From Streptomyces sp. A1136 (GTDB lineage Bacteria > Actinomycetota > Actinomycetes > Streptomycetales > Streptomycetaceae), in assembly GCF_004795055.1 (NCBI RefSeq), contig NZ_SSBJ01000005.1, positions 186,001 to 250,000 of the forward strand: 64,000 nucleotides of DNA, given 5' to 3'. A program made the translations under genes and the position numbers. Under the pieces are notes generated by a model, which saw only the letters and a list, made by a program, of their open reading frames with translations, did not search any database and was not told the DNA's origin. Below are positions 18,225 through 27,958 of this stretch, in pieces. How positions within the stretch are numbered: the first letter of the stretch is position 1; every line of letters begins with the position of its first letter.

Positions 18225-19634
18225 TCAGCCCTGGGCCGTCGCTATCCGGCCGGTGCGCGCGGCCTCTACGAGCAGGTCGTAGTCGCGTTGGTTCTGGTCG
18301 GCGTACGCTTCGGCGAATCCGACCAGCGCGCGGTCGAAGGCGTCCCCCGTACCGAGGTAGGCGGCGATGGCGACGGGATCGCCGGAGCGCGCATGGCCCC
18401 GGGCGAGCGAGAGACCGCAGGTACGGGCCAGGAGACCCAGGCCCTCCGGCCGCATGGTCTCCGCGGGCAGGGCGCCCTTCCAGTCGAGCAGTTGCCTGAC
18501 GTAGAAGTCCCGACGCCGGCCGTCGATGCCCGTGACCTGCGCCCAGCCGAGGAAGATGTCGCTGGTGGCCTGCATCAACCGCTGCCCGGTCACGACGCGC
18601 CTGCCCTGGCTCTCGTACGCGACCGGGGTGACGTAGGGGGCCACTACGGACTCCCCGGCCTCCTTCGCCTGGAGCAGCAGGGGGTCGTCCTCGTCCCGGC
18701 CGGTCAGCACGACGATCCAGCAGCGGGTGCCGACGCTGCCGACGCCCACCACTTTGCGGGCCGCGTCGACGACGTGGAAGCGCCCGAGCAGCTCCCGGCG
18801 CTCGGGCGGGAGGCTCTGCCCGTAGGCGTCCATGATCCCGCGCACGGCGGTGTCCGCGTCCGGCCCGGCGGACTCCTCCAGCAGGTCGGACAGGGGGACG
18901 ATCAGCGGCGGATCGGGCACGATGCGCAGCTTCCCGTCGGCCCGATGGGTGAGCTTGGCGAACGCCTGGAGGTGGTCCCTGGCCTTGGCCTTGGCGAAGA
19001 CCCGGTCGGTCCGGCGCAGCGCGCGCTCGCCGCCCTGCGCGGCGATCAGGCGCAGGGCGTCGGAGTCGTCCTGGGCGTACCAGACGTCCAGGACGCGCAT
19101 GCCGGCGAGACGTTGCATCCGCCGTCGGTACGCGGCGGCGGCCTCGCGTACGACCGCGGCCCGCTCCTCCACCGTGAAGCCGTTCTCACGGCCGGCGACG
19201 GCGAGGCTCGCCGCGAGACGTTTGACGTCCCATTCGAAGGGGCCGGGGTGGGTCTCGTCGAAGTCGTTCACGTCGAATACCAGGGAACGCTCGGGCGAGG
19301 CGAAGAGACCGAAGTTCAGCACGTGGGCGTCGCCGCACAGTTGCACGGTCAGGCCGGTGTGGGGTGCCGCTCCGAGGTCGGCGGCCATGACGGCGGCGGC
19401 CCCTCGGTAGAAACGGAAGGGTGACTGGAGCATGCGGCCGTACCGGACGGGGACCAGCTCCGGAACGCGCGTCGCGGCCTGGCCCCGGAGGATGTCGACG
19501 GGGTCGGGTCGCTCCGTGGCCGGTTCGAACCGGGCGTGCTGGGAGCGCGGTACGTTCGCGCGCGCCGCCTTGCCGCGCTGGGCGCGCTCGGCCGGCGTGA
19601 GCGCGCCGCCCTCGGCTGCTTCGGACATGGCCAT
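18225..19634 (-). CDS. DUF2252 family protein
   Basis: The 469-residue protein shows the DUF2252 pattern: a basic N-terminal segment, RYGRMLQSPFRFYRGAA, then LCGDAHVLNFGLFASPERSLVFDVNDFDET. The GDxHxxNFG and DxNDFDE strings resemble the catalytic and metal-binding loops of kinase-fold phosphotransferases, so a kinase-like fold is likely, though no substrate is known. I chose the ATG at 19634 because it has AGGAGG about 10 bases upstream; another ATG at 19679 lacks a site. The gene is divergent from the diacylglycerol-kinase-fold gene. Confidence 0.9.
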   Translation of the reverse strand: MAMSEAAEGGALTPAERAQRGKAARANVPRSQHARFEPATERPDPVDILRGQAATRVPELVPVRYGRMLQSPFRFYRGAAAVMAADLGAAPHTGLTVQLCGDAHVLNFGLFASPERSLVFDVNDFDETHPGPFEWDVKRLAASLAVAGRENGFTVEERAAVVREAAAAYRRRMQRLAGMRVLDVWYAQDDSDALRLIAAQGGERALRRTDRVFAKAKARDHLQAFAKLTHRADGKLRIVPDPPLIVPLSDLLEESAGPDADTAVRGIMDAYGQSLPPERRELLGRFHVVDAARKVVGVGSVGTRCWIVVLTGRDEDDPLLLQAKEAGESVVAPYVTPVAYESQGRRVVTGQRLMQATSDIFLGWAQVTGIDGRRRDFYVRQLLDWKGALPAETMRPEGLGLLARTCGLSLARGHARSGDPVAIAAYLGTGDAFDRALVGFAEAYADQNQRDYDLLVEAARTGRIATAQG

Positions 19635-19787
19635 GGCCCTGCCGCCTCCTGCCTGCGCCGCGCCCCGCTCTGCCTCCATGCTCACGTCCCGCCGCCTTGA
19701 TCGCATGCCATACGCCTCACCGGGGCCCGACGACGCGTCCGCAGTACGGTGGCCGTACGGGTTCTACCCCGGACGGGAGGTGGCAGC

Positions 19788-21107
19788 GTGAGCATGCACG
19801 CCAAGGCCCGAGCGGCCCTGCTGTCCGGTGCGGCGGCGCTCGTCGTCATGCTGGTCTTCGCCGGGTTCCGCAGCTTCGTCCTGATAGCGGTGGGGCTGGC
19901 CGGGGTGGCCGTCACCGCCGCCTCGGGTTGGCTGTTCCTGGCACACCGCGGGCCGGTCCGGTGGCTCTCCCTGGCGGTCGGCCTCGCCGCCCCCGTGGCG
20001 CTGGTGGTCGCCTACGCGTACACGGGACTCCTGTGGGTGGTGCTGTGCTCGCTGGCCCTGTGGGCGTCGGCCGTGGCGGCCGGGCGGGCGGCGTTGGCCG
20101 ATGAGGCGCGGTCGAGGATGCCGGGGCGTCCGGCACGGCCGCCGCGACACCCGTTCCTGATCATGAATCCCCTGTCCGGGGGCGGAAAGGTGGGTGCCCA
20201 CCACCTCCGGGAGAAGGCCGAGGCGCTGGGCGCGGAGGTGGTGTTGCTCGACCCGGAGCACCACCAGGACGTCACCGCCCTCGCGCGCGGCGCCCTGGAC
20301 CGTGGCGCCGATCTGGTCGGCGTGGCCGGCGGCGACGGCACCCAGGCCCTGGTCGCCGCCGTCGCGGCGGAGCGCGACGTGCCGTTCCTGGTCATCAGTG
20401 CCGGCACGCGCAACCATTTCGCCATGGATCTCGGGCTGGACCGACAGGACCCGGCCACCTGTCTGGACGCGCTGACCGACGGGGTCGAACTCCGGGTGGA
20501 CCTCGGTCGCATCGGGGACCGGACCTTCGTCAACAACGCCTCGTTCGGAACCTACGCGGAGGTGGTGCAGGACCCCGCGTACCGCGACGACAAGATCCGT
20601 ACGACGCTGGGCCTGCTGCCGGACCTGCTGGCCCACCAGACGGGGCCCCGGCTGACGGTGCGCGCCGACGACGGCACCGCGGTCGAGGAGCCCCAGGCCG
20701 TGCTGGTGAGCAACAACCCCTACGGCACGGGTGACCCGGCCGGCCTCGGCCGGCGCCCCCGCCTCGACTCCGGTCGCCTCGGCGTCCTCGGGGTGAAGGT
20801 GGACAACGCCGCCCAGGCCGCCGGCGTCCTGCGCGGCCGGAACTTCGCGGGGTTGACGGCGACGACGGCCCGCGAGGTGGTGGTGGAAGCGGACGCACCG
20901 CTCGTCCCCGTCGGGATCGACGGGGAGTCGCTCACGATGCCGGCACCCGTACGCTGCCGCGTGGAGCCCGGTGCGCTGCGCGTGCTGGTGCCCAGGCGCC
21001 GGCCCGGCAACCGCGGGGCCGTCCCCATGAACTGGGCCAGGGTACGCGGACTGGCCCTCGGCACGAACCACACCGCGGGCCCGAGCCAGAGCCCCCCGAC
21101 CGCCTGA
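19788..21107 (+). CDS. diacylglycerol kinase-fold lipid kinase with N-terminal membrane helices
   Basis: The 439-residue product begins with three to four hydrophobic helices (residues 8-100). A DAGK catalytic domain follows: PFLIMNPLSGGGKVG at 122-136, the nucleotide motif GGDGT at 181-185, and SAGTRNHFAMDLGL near 200. DAGK-fold enzymes phosphorylate diacylglycerol, sphingoid bases or related lipids. The membrane segment fits a lipid substrate. The GTG at 19788 is preceded by GGGAGG at 7 bases; an in-frame ATG follows two codons later. The exact lipid is not known. Confidence 0.9.
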   Translation: MSMHAKARAALLSGAAALVVMLVFAGFRSFVLIAVGLAGVAVTAASGWLFLAHRGPVRWLSLAVGLAAPVALVVAYAYTGLLWVVLCSLALWASAVAAGRAALADEARSRMPGRPARPPRHPFLIMNPLSGGGKVGAHHLREKAEALGAEVVLLDPEHHQDVTALARGALDRGADLVGVAGGDGTQALVAAVAAERDVPFLVISAGTRNHFAMDLGLDRQDPATCLDALTDGVELRVDLGRIGDRTFVNNASFGTYAEVVQDPAYRDDKIRTTLGLLPDLLAHQTGPRLTVRADDGTAVEEPQAVLVSNNPYGTGDPAGLGRRPRLDSGRLGVLGVKVDNAAQAAGVLRGRNFAGLTATTAREVVVEADAPLVPVGIDGESLTMPAPVRCRVEPGALRVLVPRRRPGNRGAVPMNWARVRGLALGTNHTAGPSQSPPTA

Positions 21108-21131
21108 CCCCCTCCGCCGCCTGTCGGCGGC

Positions 21132-22097
21132 TCAGCGCACCCGTCCCCGCGGCTTGAGGTGTGTGGGCGGGAGTTGCGGAGCGGGGATCGGCGGGCCGTC
21201 ATAGCCCTTCACCTCGCCGAAGCGGGTGCCGTCCATCCAGTCCTCGCGGGCCCGCGCGATCTCCTCGTGGGACCGGCCGATCCAGTTCCAGAACATGACG
21301 ATCTCCTCCTCGAACGGTTCGCCGCCCAGGAGCATGACGCCCGCGTCCGAGGAGGCCCGCAGGGGCAGTTCCGTGCGGCCGCAGCCGAGGTAGAGCATCG
21401 AGCCCGGCAGGAGCGGGACGCCGTCCACATGGGTCTCGCCCGACATCGACAGGACCGCGTACTCGAAGTCCGGGTCGAGCGGCAGCCGGGTTTCGGTGCC
21501 CGCCGTCAGGGCGAGGTCCGCGCCCACGATGGGGGTGTAGGCCGTGCCCGGCGAGGTGGCCTTGTCCAGGGTGCCCAGGATGACCGTCGCGGTCAGGCCC
21601 GGGGCCGTGACCCGGGGCAGGTCCGCGTGGTGCTGGAAGTGCGGGGCCACGTCGCGGTGGGCGTCCGGGAGGGCCACCCACAGCTGGGCGCCGTGCAGGA
21701 GCCGGGCGTGCGGGCGCGGGCTCTCCTCGGAGTGGCTGATGCCGCGGCCCGAGGTCATCAGGCCCAGCTCGCGGGGGCGGATCGTGGCGAGGCTGCCCAC
21801 GCTGTCACGGTGCAGGACCTCCCCCTCGTGCAGCCAGCTCACGGTCTGCAGGCCGCAGTGCGGGTGGGGCGCGACCTGCATGCCGGGCTCGTCGGCGATG
21901 TCGTCGGGGCCGTAGTGGTCGACGAAGCACCAGGCGCCCACCATCCGGCGGCCCAGGTTGGGCAGCAGCCGGCGGACCTCGGTGGACTCACCGAGCTTGA
22001 CCTTGCGCGGGCTGAGGAGCTCGCGTACCGGCTCGGCGACGACGAAACCGCGGCCGCCGCAGACGGAGAGAGCGGGCTGGCGATCGAGATTGCTCAT
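21132..22097 (-). CDS. pirin family protein
   Basis: The 321-residue protein has the two-cupin layout of pirins. The N-terminal cupin contains HPHCGLQTVSWLHEGEVLHRDS and then MTSGRGISHSEES; their His and Glu residues are the expected metal ligands. Bacterial pirins can act as quercetin 2,3-dioxygenases or as regulators of redox enzymes. Homologues of this size in actinobacteria are unstudied. The start lacks a ribosome site, but TAAGTT lies 7 bases before the ATG as a -10 element, suggesting a leaderless mRNA. It is divergent from the TPR gene. Confidence 0.93.
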   Translation of the reverse strand: MSNLDRQPALSVCGGRGFVVAEPVRELLSPRKVKLGESTEVRRLLPNLGRRMVGAWCFVDHYGPDDIADEPGMQVAPHPHCGLQTVSWLHEGEVLHRDSVGSLATIRPRELGLMTSGRGISHSEESPRPHARLLHGAQLWVALPDAHRDVAPHFQHHADLPRVTAPGLTATVILGTLDKATSPGTAYTPIVGADLALTAGTETRLPLDPDFEYAVLSMSGETHVDGVPLLPGSMLYLGCGRTELPLRASSDAGVMLLGGEPFEEEIVMFWNWIGRSHEEIARAREDWMDGTRFGEVKGYDGPPIPAPQLPPTHLKPRGRVR

Positions 22098-22205
22098 ACC
22101 GCACAACTTAGTACCGCCGGGGCCGCTTCGTTCCACGGAATGCGCGGGGACGCCGCCGCGTTGGAGGGACCGGACACACCACCGGAACGGCGGAAGGAGC
22201 GGGTC

Positions 22206-22595
22206 ATGGACGCCAAGGAGGTCCGGGACACGCGGGACGCCGTGCACGAGGCGCGGGACGCGTACTACGGACACGGCACGGCGGCGGAGCGCTGGGAGCG
22301 GGGCGGCCTCTTCTTCGAGGCGAAGGAGTACGCGAACGCGGCCCGGGTCCTGGCCACGCTGACCGCCGAGGTCCCGGAGCAGCTCGCGCCCCGGCTGCTG
22401 CTGGCCCGCGCCTACTACCACTCCGCCCAGCTCTCGCGCGCCGAGGAGGAACTGCGGGCCATCCTGGAGCGCTGGCCGGTGGAGGACTACGCGCAGCTGA
22501 TGCTCGGGCGGACCCTGGAGCGCCAGGGCCGCGCCGCCGAGGCGGCCCCGTACCTGCGGATGGCCGCCGCGATGGCGGGCGAGCCGCCGGCCTAG
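22206..22595 (+). CDS. tetratricopeptide repeat protein
   Basis: The 129-residue helical protein has at least two TPR-like repeats: RGGLFFEAKEYANAARVLAT (about 32-51), and then the ARAYYHSAQLSRAEEELRAI and LMLGRTLERQGRAAEAAPYL units. TPR folds mediate protein contacts, so it is probably an adaptor. The ATG has AAGGAG 6 bases upstream. No partner can be named; the neighbouring pirin gene is divergent and shares the 108-bp promoter region. Confidence 0.85.
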   Translation: MDAKEVRDTRDAVHEARDAYYGHGTAAERWERGGLFFEAKEYANAARVLATLTAEVPEQLAPRLLLARAYYHSAQLSRAEEELRAILERWPVEDYAQLMLGRTLERQGRAAEAAPYLRMAAAMAGEPPA

Positions 22596-22640
22596 TACGC
22601 CGCCCGCGGCGCCAGTCCCGCGCCCGCCCGGCCCCGTCCA

Positions 22641-22671
22641 TTGGGGGCCGGGCGGCCGTCTCGGATAGCCT
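22641..22671 (+). promoter_or_regulatory. promoter of the RlmG-like gene
   Basis: TTGGGG (22641-22646) and TAGCCT (22666-22671) are 19 bases apart. The -10 ends 9 bases before the ATG at 22681 and there is no ribosome site, so the transcript should be leaderless or nearly so. Confidence 0.5.
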
Positions 22672-22680
22672 GGGGCCAAT

Positions 22681-23919
22681 ATGAACCGTCTGACCACGCC
22701 TTTCGGCTCCTACGAGCTCACCCGCTTCCCCCAGGACCCGCGCGACCGGCTGCGTGCCTGGGACGCGGCCGACGAGTACCTGCTGCACCACCTCGCCTCC
22801 GGGACGGGGGATCGCGGACCGGTGGACCTCGGCGGCGGCCGGCAGATCACCGTGCTCGGCGACCGCTGGGGCGCGCTGACGACGGCCCTGGCCGCCCACC
22901 ACCCGACGCAGATCACCGATTCCTCCCTGACCCGCTCGGCCACCATGGCCAACCTGGACCGGGCCGGGATCGGCACCGCCAAGGACACGGTGACCCTGCT
23001 GACCACGCAGGACGAGCCGCCCGCCCGGATCGATGTGCTGCTGGTCCGGGTGCCCAAGAGCCTGGCGCTGCTGGAGGACCAGCTCCACCGGCTGGCGCCG
23101 CGGCTGCACGCGGACAGCGTCGTGGTGGGCACCGGCATGGTCAAGGAGATCCACACCTCCACGCTGCGCCTCTTCGAGCGGATTCTCGGGCCGACGAAGA
23201 CCTCGCTCGCCGAGAAGAAGGCCCGGCTGATCTTCTGCACGCCGAGCACGGCGGCCACGGCAGGAACGGCGGCCACGGCGGGCACCTCGGGAACGGCCGG
23301 CGCGTCCGCCGACCCCTGGCCGGTGACCTACACCGTCGACGCGGAGGGCGGCTCGGGGGCCGGCCTGACCGTGGTCAACCACGCGGGCATCTTCTGCGCG
23401 GACCGGCTCGACGTGGGCACCCGCTTCTTCCTGCGGTCCATCCCTAACAACACCAACGGCGCCCGTGTCGTGGACCTGGGCTGCGGCAACGGCGTCGTCG
23501 GCACCGCGGTCGCGGTCGCCGACCCCCGGGCCGAGGTCGTGTTCACCGACGAGTCGTACCAGGCGATCGCCTCGGCGAAGGCCACCTTCCGCGCCAACGT
23601 GACGCGGGACCGGGATCGGGCCGACTTCCTCGTGGGCGACGGCGTCGCCATGCTGGACCCCGCATCGGTGGACCTCGTCCTGTGCAACCCGCCGTTCCAC
23701 TCCCACCAGGCCACCACGGACGCGACCGCGCTGCGGATGTTCGCCCAGTCCCGCAAGGTGCTGCGGCCCGGCGGCGAGCTGTGGGTGGTAGCCAACCGCC
23801 ACATGGGCTACCACACCCACCTCCAGCGGCTGTTCGGCAACAGTGAAGTGGCCGCGAGCGAGCCCAAGTTCGTGGTGCTGCGGGCGGTCAAGCGGATGGA
23901 ACGGGAACGGCGCCCGTAG
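22681..23919 (+). CDS. class I SAM-dependent methyltransferase, RlmG/RsmC type
   Basis: The 412-residue protein has two tandem Rossmann-type halves. The N-terminal half is degenerate. The C-terminal half carries VVDLGCGNGVVGTAVA (SAM motif I, near 262) and the catalytic LCNPPFHSHQ (near 337), as in the guanine-N2 rRNA methyltransferases RlmG (23S G1835) and RsmC (16S G1207). RlmG is the closer match in length and two-domain layout. A low-complexity Ala/Gly/Thr linker (about 197-212) joins the halves. It stands alone with its own promoter. The modified base is inferred. Confidence 0.88.
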   Translation: MNRLTTPFGSYELTRFPQDPRDRLRAWDAADEYLLHHLASGTGDRGPVDLGGGRQITVLGDRWGALTTALAAHHPTQITDSSLTRSATMANLDRAGIGTAKDTVTLLTTQDEPPARIDVLLVRVPKSLALLEDQLHRLAPRLHADSVVVGTGMVKEIHTSTLRLFERILGPTKTSLAEKKARLIFCTPSTAATAGTAATAGTSGTAGASADPWPVTYTVDAEGGSGAGLTVVNHAGIFCADRLDVGTRFFLRSIPNNTNGARVVDLGCGNGVVGTAVAVADPRAEVVFTDESYQAIASAKATFRANVTRDRDRADFLVGDGVAMLDPASVDLVLCNPPFHSHQATTDATALRMFAQSRKVLRPGGELWVVANRHMGYHTHLQRLFGNSEVAASEPKFVVLRAVKRMERERRP

Positions 23920-23958
23920 GGGCCATGTGACCTGCCGGTACGTCCTACACTCCTGCGC

Positions 23959-24756
23959 GTGGGCAGCCAGGGGGAACAGGACGGCCGGAGTGCCGGCGGA
24001 CGCTACCGCCGCGACGACGTGGCGCGCGCGGCCGGCGTCAAGGTGCGCAACCTGCGCTACTACCAGGAGCGCGGGCTGCTGCCCCCGCCCCGCCGTGAGG
24101 GACGGGTCGCCTGGTATTCCGACGACCACCTGACGCGGCTGCGGCTGATCAGCGACCTGCTCGGGCGCGGCTATTCCGTCAACGGCATCGCCGAGTTGCT
24201 GAACGCGTGGGAGCAGGGCGGCGGCCTGTCACAACTGCTCGGCCTGGAGCGGGCGATGACCCGCGACTGGGAGCACGAGGAGCCGGTCACCCTGACGGCG
24301 GCCGAGATGCGCGACCTGTTCGGCCCGGCCGCGACCGCCGAGGACACCCGGCGGGCGGCGGAGCTGGGGTACCTATGGATCGACGGGGACCGGATCACGC
24401 ACCGCAGTCGGCGGTTGCTGGAGGCGACGCTGGCGCTGGTGCGCCAGGGCGTGCCGCTCGCCGAGATCCTGGACGCCGGGGACTTCGTACAGGATCAGGC
24501 GGCGGCGCTCGCCGACCGGTTCGTGGGGCTCTTCCGGCAACACGTGATCGGTCCGGACGGCCTCGTCGGCCCGGACGGGACGGAGCGACTTTCGGCCACG
24601 CAGCTGGATCACATCTCCGAGGCGGCCGCGGCGCTGCGGCCGGTGGCCGGCGAGGTCGTGGCCGCCGAGTTCGCCCGCGCCATGGCCCGGCGGGTCGAGG
24701 CGGAGGTGGCGGAACTGCTGCGCGCGCAGGCCCCTGAGCGGCGTACGGGGCAGTAG
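23959..24756 (+). CDS. MerR family transcriptional regulator
   Basis: The 265-residue protein has an N-terminal MerR winged helix-turn-helix (RYRRDDVARAAGVKVRNLRYYQERGLL, about 15-42), then the wing RVAWYSDDHLTRLRLI and a long C-terminal helical domain with no ligand Cys pattern. It probably senses an organic molecule, not a metal. The GTG start has no ribosome site; TACACT (23946-23951) lies 7 bases upstream, pointing to leaderless transcription. The neighbours do not identify a target. Confidence 0.9.
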   Translation: MGSQGEQDGRSAGGRYRRDDVARAAGVKVRNLRYYQERGLLPPPRREGRVAWYSDDHLTRLRLISDLLGRGYSVNGIAELLNAWEQGGGLSQLLGLERAMTRDWEHEEPVTLTAAEMRDLFGPAATAEDTRRAAELGYLWIDGDRITHRSRRLLEATLALVRQGVPLAEILDAGDFVQDQAAALADRFVGLFRQHVIGPDGLVGPDGTERLSATQLDHISEAAAALRPVAGEVVAAEFARAMARRVEAEVAELLRAQAPERRTGQ

Positions 24757-24787
24757 GACTCGGCCGAAAAGGTACGTTCGAGCAACC

Positions 24788-24816
24788 TTGCCAACCTTCA
24801 TTGGCACTCTTACATT
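24788..24816 (+). promoter_or_regulatory. promoter of the DUF6230-DUF6114 operon
   Basis: TTGCCA (24788-24793) and TACATT (24811-24816) are separated by 17 bases, a good vegetative-type promoter 48 bases upstream of the ATG at 24865. AACCTT occurs twice, at 24784-24789 and 24793-24799, overlapping the -35, and may be a regulator site. Confidence 0.6.
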
Positions 24817-24864
24817 CAACTCGTCGGTAACAAAGGTGCACAGCCGAGATACAGGGACGATCTC

Positions 24865-25517
24865 ATGGCAAGCTCACCGAACTTATCCGAACCACCAGGC
24901 ACCGGGCACACCCCCGGCGAGGACGACCGCACCGGTACCGGACGGGTCCGATGGCGGCGTTTCGCCCTCTTGACCGTCCCGGCCGTGGCCGTGACCGCCG
25001 GCCTCGGGATCGCCCTCGCCCAAGGCGCGCTCGCCGCCTCCTTCGCCGTCTCCGGACAGCAGTTCAAGGTGTCGGCCAAGAGCCTGGAGGGCGAGGGCTT
25101 CGCCCAGTACGGCAGCGTCGACGTCAACGCCCGCCAAGGCCTCATCCCCGTGGCGGTGACGGCGATCAAGGAGGCCAAGCTCCACAGCCTCTGCCAGTCG
25201 GTGGTGACCACCCTCCCCCTCATCGGGGACATCTCGCTCAACCTCACCGCCGGCGGGAAGGACCCGGTGGAGGCGAGCAACCTGTTCGTCGACGCCACCC
25301 AGCTCTCCGGCGACGCCGTGTTCAGCAACATCGAGATCGGCCGCGACGCGTCGACCCTCGACAAGGGACCGGCGGAGGCGGTGGGCATGCAGGACCTGTT
25401 CGCCCAGCAGGCCGACACGGTCGCCATCTCCGATCTACACCAGACCGCGTGGGCCACCAACGCGGGAACCTTCAAACTCTCCGGGCTGAGCATGGGAATC
25501 AGCAAGGGGAAGAAGGA

Positions 25518-25527
<10 letters not shown>
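24865..25527 (+). CDS. DUF6230 family membrane-anchored exported protein
   Basis: The 220-residue product has a cytoplasmic N-terminal tail rich in Gly, Thr and Pro, one membrane or signal helix (FALLTVPAVAVTAGLGIALA, about 33-52), and an extracytoplasmic domain that begins FAVSGQQFKVSAKSLEGEGF. This is the DUF6230 pattern; some members carry an old 'cholesterol esterase' label that I see no catalytic motif to support. The domain has a Ser/Thr-rich beta pattern and two Cys. AGGGA lies 8 bases before the ATG. The next gene begins inside its last codons, so the two are translationally coupled. Confidence 0.88.
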
Positions 25528-26692
<1,165 letters not shown>

Positions 26693-26708
26693 TCGCCCCC
26701 GCGCGAGC

Positions 26709-26745
26709 GGCCCGCCGGTCCCGGAGCGCCCGGGGCCGGCGGGCC
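26709..26745 (+). terminator. strong GC hairpin after the DUF6230 operon
   Basis: GGCCCGCCGG pairs with CCGGCGGGCC, and an inner CCCGG/CCGGG extends the stem; the loop is AGCGC. One mispair (T/G) separates the two stem parts. It lies 17 bases beyond the operon's last stop. Confidence 0.75.
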
Positions 26746-26814
26746 CGACTGCTGGACCGCCCCCACCGGCAAATGCGTTGCACGGTCGACGCCGGTCGGG
26801 CGAAGCTGCACCAC

Positions 26815-27120
26815 ATGGCACAGAACCCCGAACCCCGGCCTCCGGGCGCGCAGTCCCGCCCGCGAGGCGTCGACGACCTCTTCTCCCACGGCCGCCTCAC
26901 CGCCGTCCCGCGCAAGGCGGCCCGGCGCGAGCAGTTGCTGGCCCACCTCGGCGAGACCCTGTTCGTCCCGGGGCGGGAGTACACCGAGCCCGAGGTGAAC
27001 GCCGCGCTGCGCACCGTGCACGAGGACTGCTCGGCCCTGCGGCGTTACCTGATCACCTCGGGCCACCTCACCCGTACTCCGGACGGCAGCAGCTACCGGC
27101 GGTCCACGACCACCCGGTAA
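26815..27120 (+). CDS. DUF2087 domain protein
   Basis: The 101-residue basic protein contains RGVDDLFSHGRLTAVPRKAARREQLLAHL, then LFVPGREYTEPEVNAALRTVHEDCSALRRYLITSG. This is the DUF2087 fold, a small winged-helix-like domain often found at the end of transcriptional regulators. Here it stands alone. Its 3' end overlaps the phosphodiesterase gene by 28 bases on the opposite strand. A DNA-binding role is plausible but not shown. Confidence 0.85.
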   Translation: MAQNPEPRPPGAQSRPRGVDDLFSHGRLTAVPRKAARREQLLAHLGETLFVPGREYTEPEVNAALRTVHEDCSALRRYLITSGHLTRTPDGSSYRRSTTTR

Positions 27121-27857
27121 TGGGTCGTCAGCCGCCCGTCCTCGCCCAGCACGTGGAACGCGACGACCGGCGGCTCGTCGAGGTGGACATGCTCGTCGGG
27201 GCCGCTCTGCGCCTCCCACGGCAGCCGCGTCGTGGACACCACGCCCGGCGCCACCAACAGCGGCCGGCCGGCGAACGTCGTGGCGGCCCCGGTGTGGGCG
27301 TGACCGCACAGGAACGCCTTGAGGTGCGGGTGCCGTTCGGCGAGCGCGGCGAGTCGCTCCTCACCGAACTGCCGGATGCCGTCCACGTACGGGATGTGCA
27401 GGATGACGGGCGGGTGGTGGAAGGCGACCAGGACGGGCACCTCCCGCGGGGTGTCGGCCAGTACCCCCTCCAACCACTCCAGCGTCGACTCCTCCAGGAA
27501 ACCGTGGTGTTCACCGGGCACGGAGGAGTCGCACACCGCCAGGACGAACCCGTCGCCGCGCACGGCCCGGTCCACCGGCCGCGCGGTCGGCCCCGTCTCG
27601 GCGAGCAGGCCCCGTCGGAAGGCGACCCGCTCGTCGTGGTTGCCGGGACACACGACCAGCGGGTGGCGCGAGCGCAGCACCTTGCGCGCCGCCTCGTACT
27701 CCTCGGGGGCGGCGTGGTCGGCGATGTCACCGCTCACGAGCACCGCGTCGAGGTCGTACGGAAGGCCGTCGAGGTACTCCATGACCAGGCGGGCGCGGTC
27801 GGTGGCCCGCGCCTCCCCGTCGAAGTGGACATCGCTGAGGTGGGCGATCACTATCAC
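27093..27857 (-). CDS. calcineurin-like metallophosphodiesterase
   Basis: The 254-residue protein has all the metallophosphatase metal-binding motifs: HLSDVHFDG at the N-terminus, VSGDIAD, CPGNHDE, a central AFHHPP and a C-terminal LCGHAHTGA. This is the class III cyclic-nucleotide phosphodiesterase-like (CpdA/Rv0805) group; it could hydrolyse cyclic nucleotides or other phosphodiesters. The GTG at 27857 is chosen because AAGGAG lies 9 bases upstream and the fold begins just two residues later. It converges on the DUF2087 gene with a short overlap. Confidence 0.92.
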   Translation of the reverse strand: MIVIAHLSDVHFDGEARATDRARLVMEYLDGLPYDLDAVLVSGDIADHAAPEEYEAARKVLRSRHPLVVCPGNHDERVAFRRGLLAETGPTARPVDRAVRGDGFVLAVCDSSVPGEHHGFLEESTLEWLEGVLADTPREVPVLVAFHHPPVILHIPYVDGIRQFGEERLAALAERHPHLKAFLCGHAHTGAATTFAGRPLLVAPGVVSTTRLPWEAQSGPDEHVHLDEPPVVAFHVLGEDGRLTTHYRVVVDRR

Positions 27858-27958
27858 GGACGGTGGCTCCTTCGTTCGTCGGTGCCGACATTCAACCGGC
27901 CCCCGCGGCACGCCTTCCAGGGCCAATCGATCACGGGCGGCCCCGAACTCCCCGCGCG

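Noticed and set aside
22204..24129. 641-codon minus-strand frame opposite the methyltransferase
   Set aside because: No domain, strongly biased composition; the plus strand holds recognisable genes.
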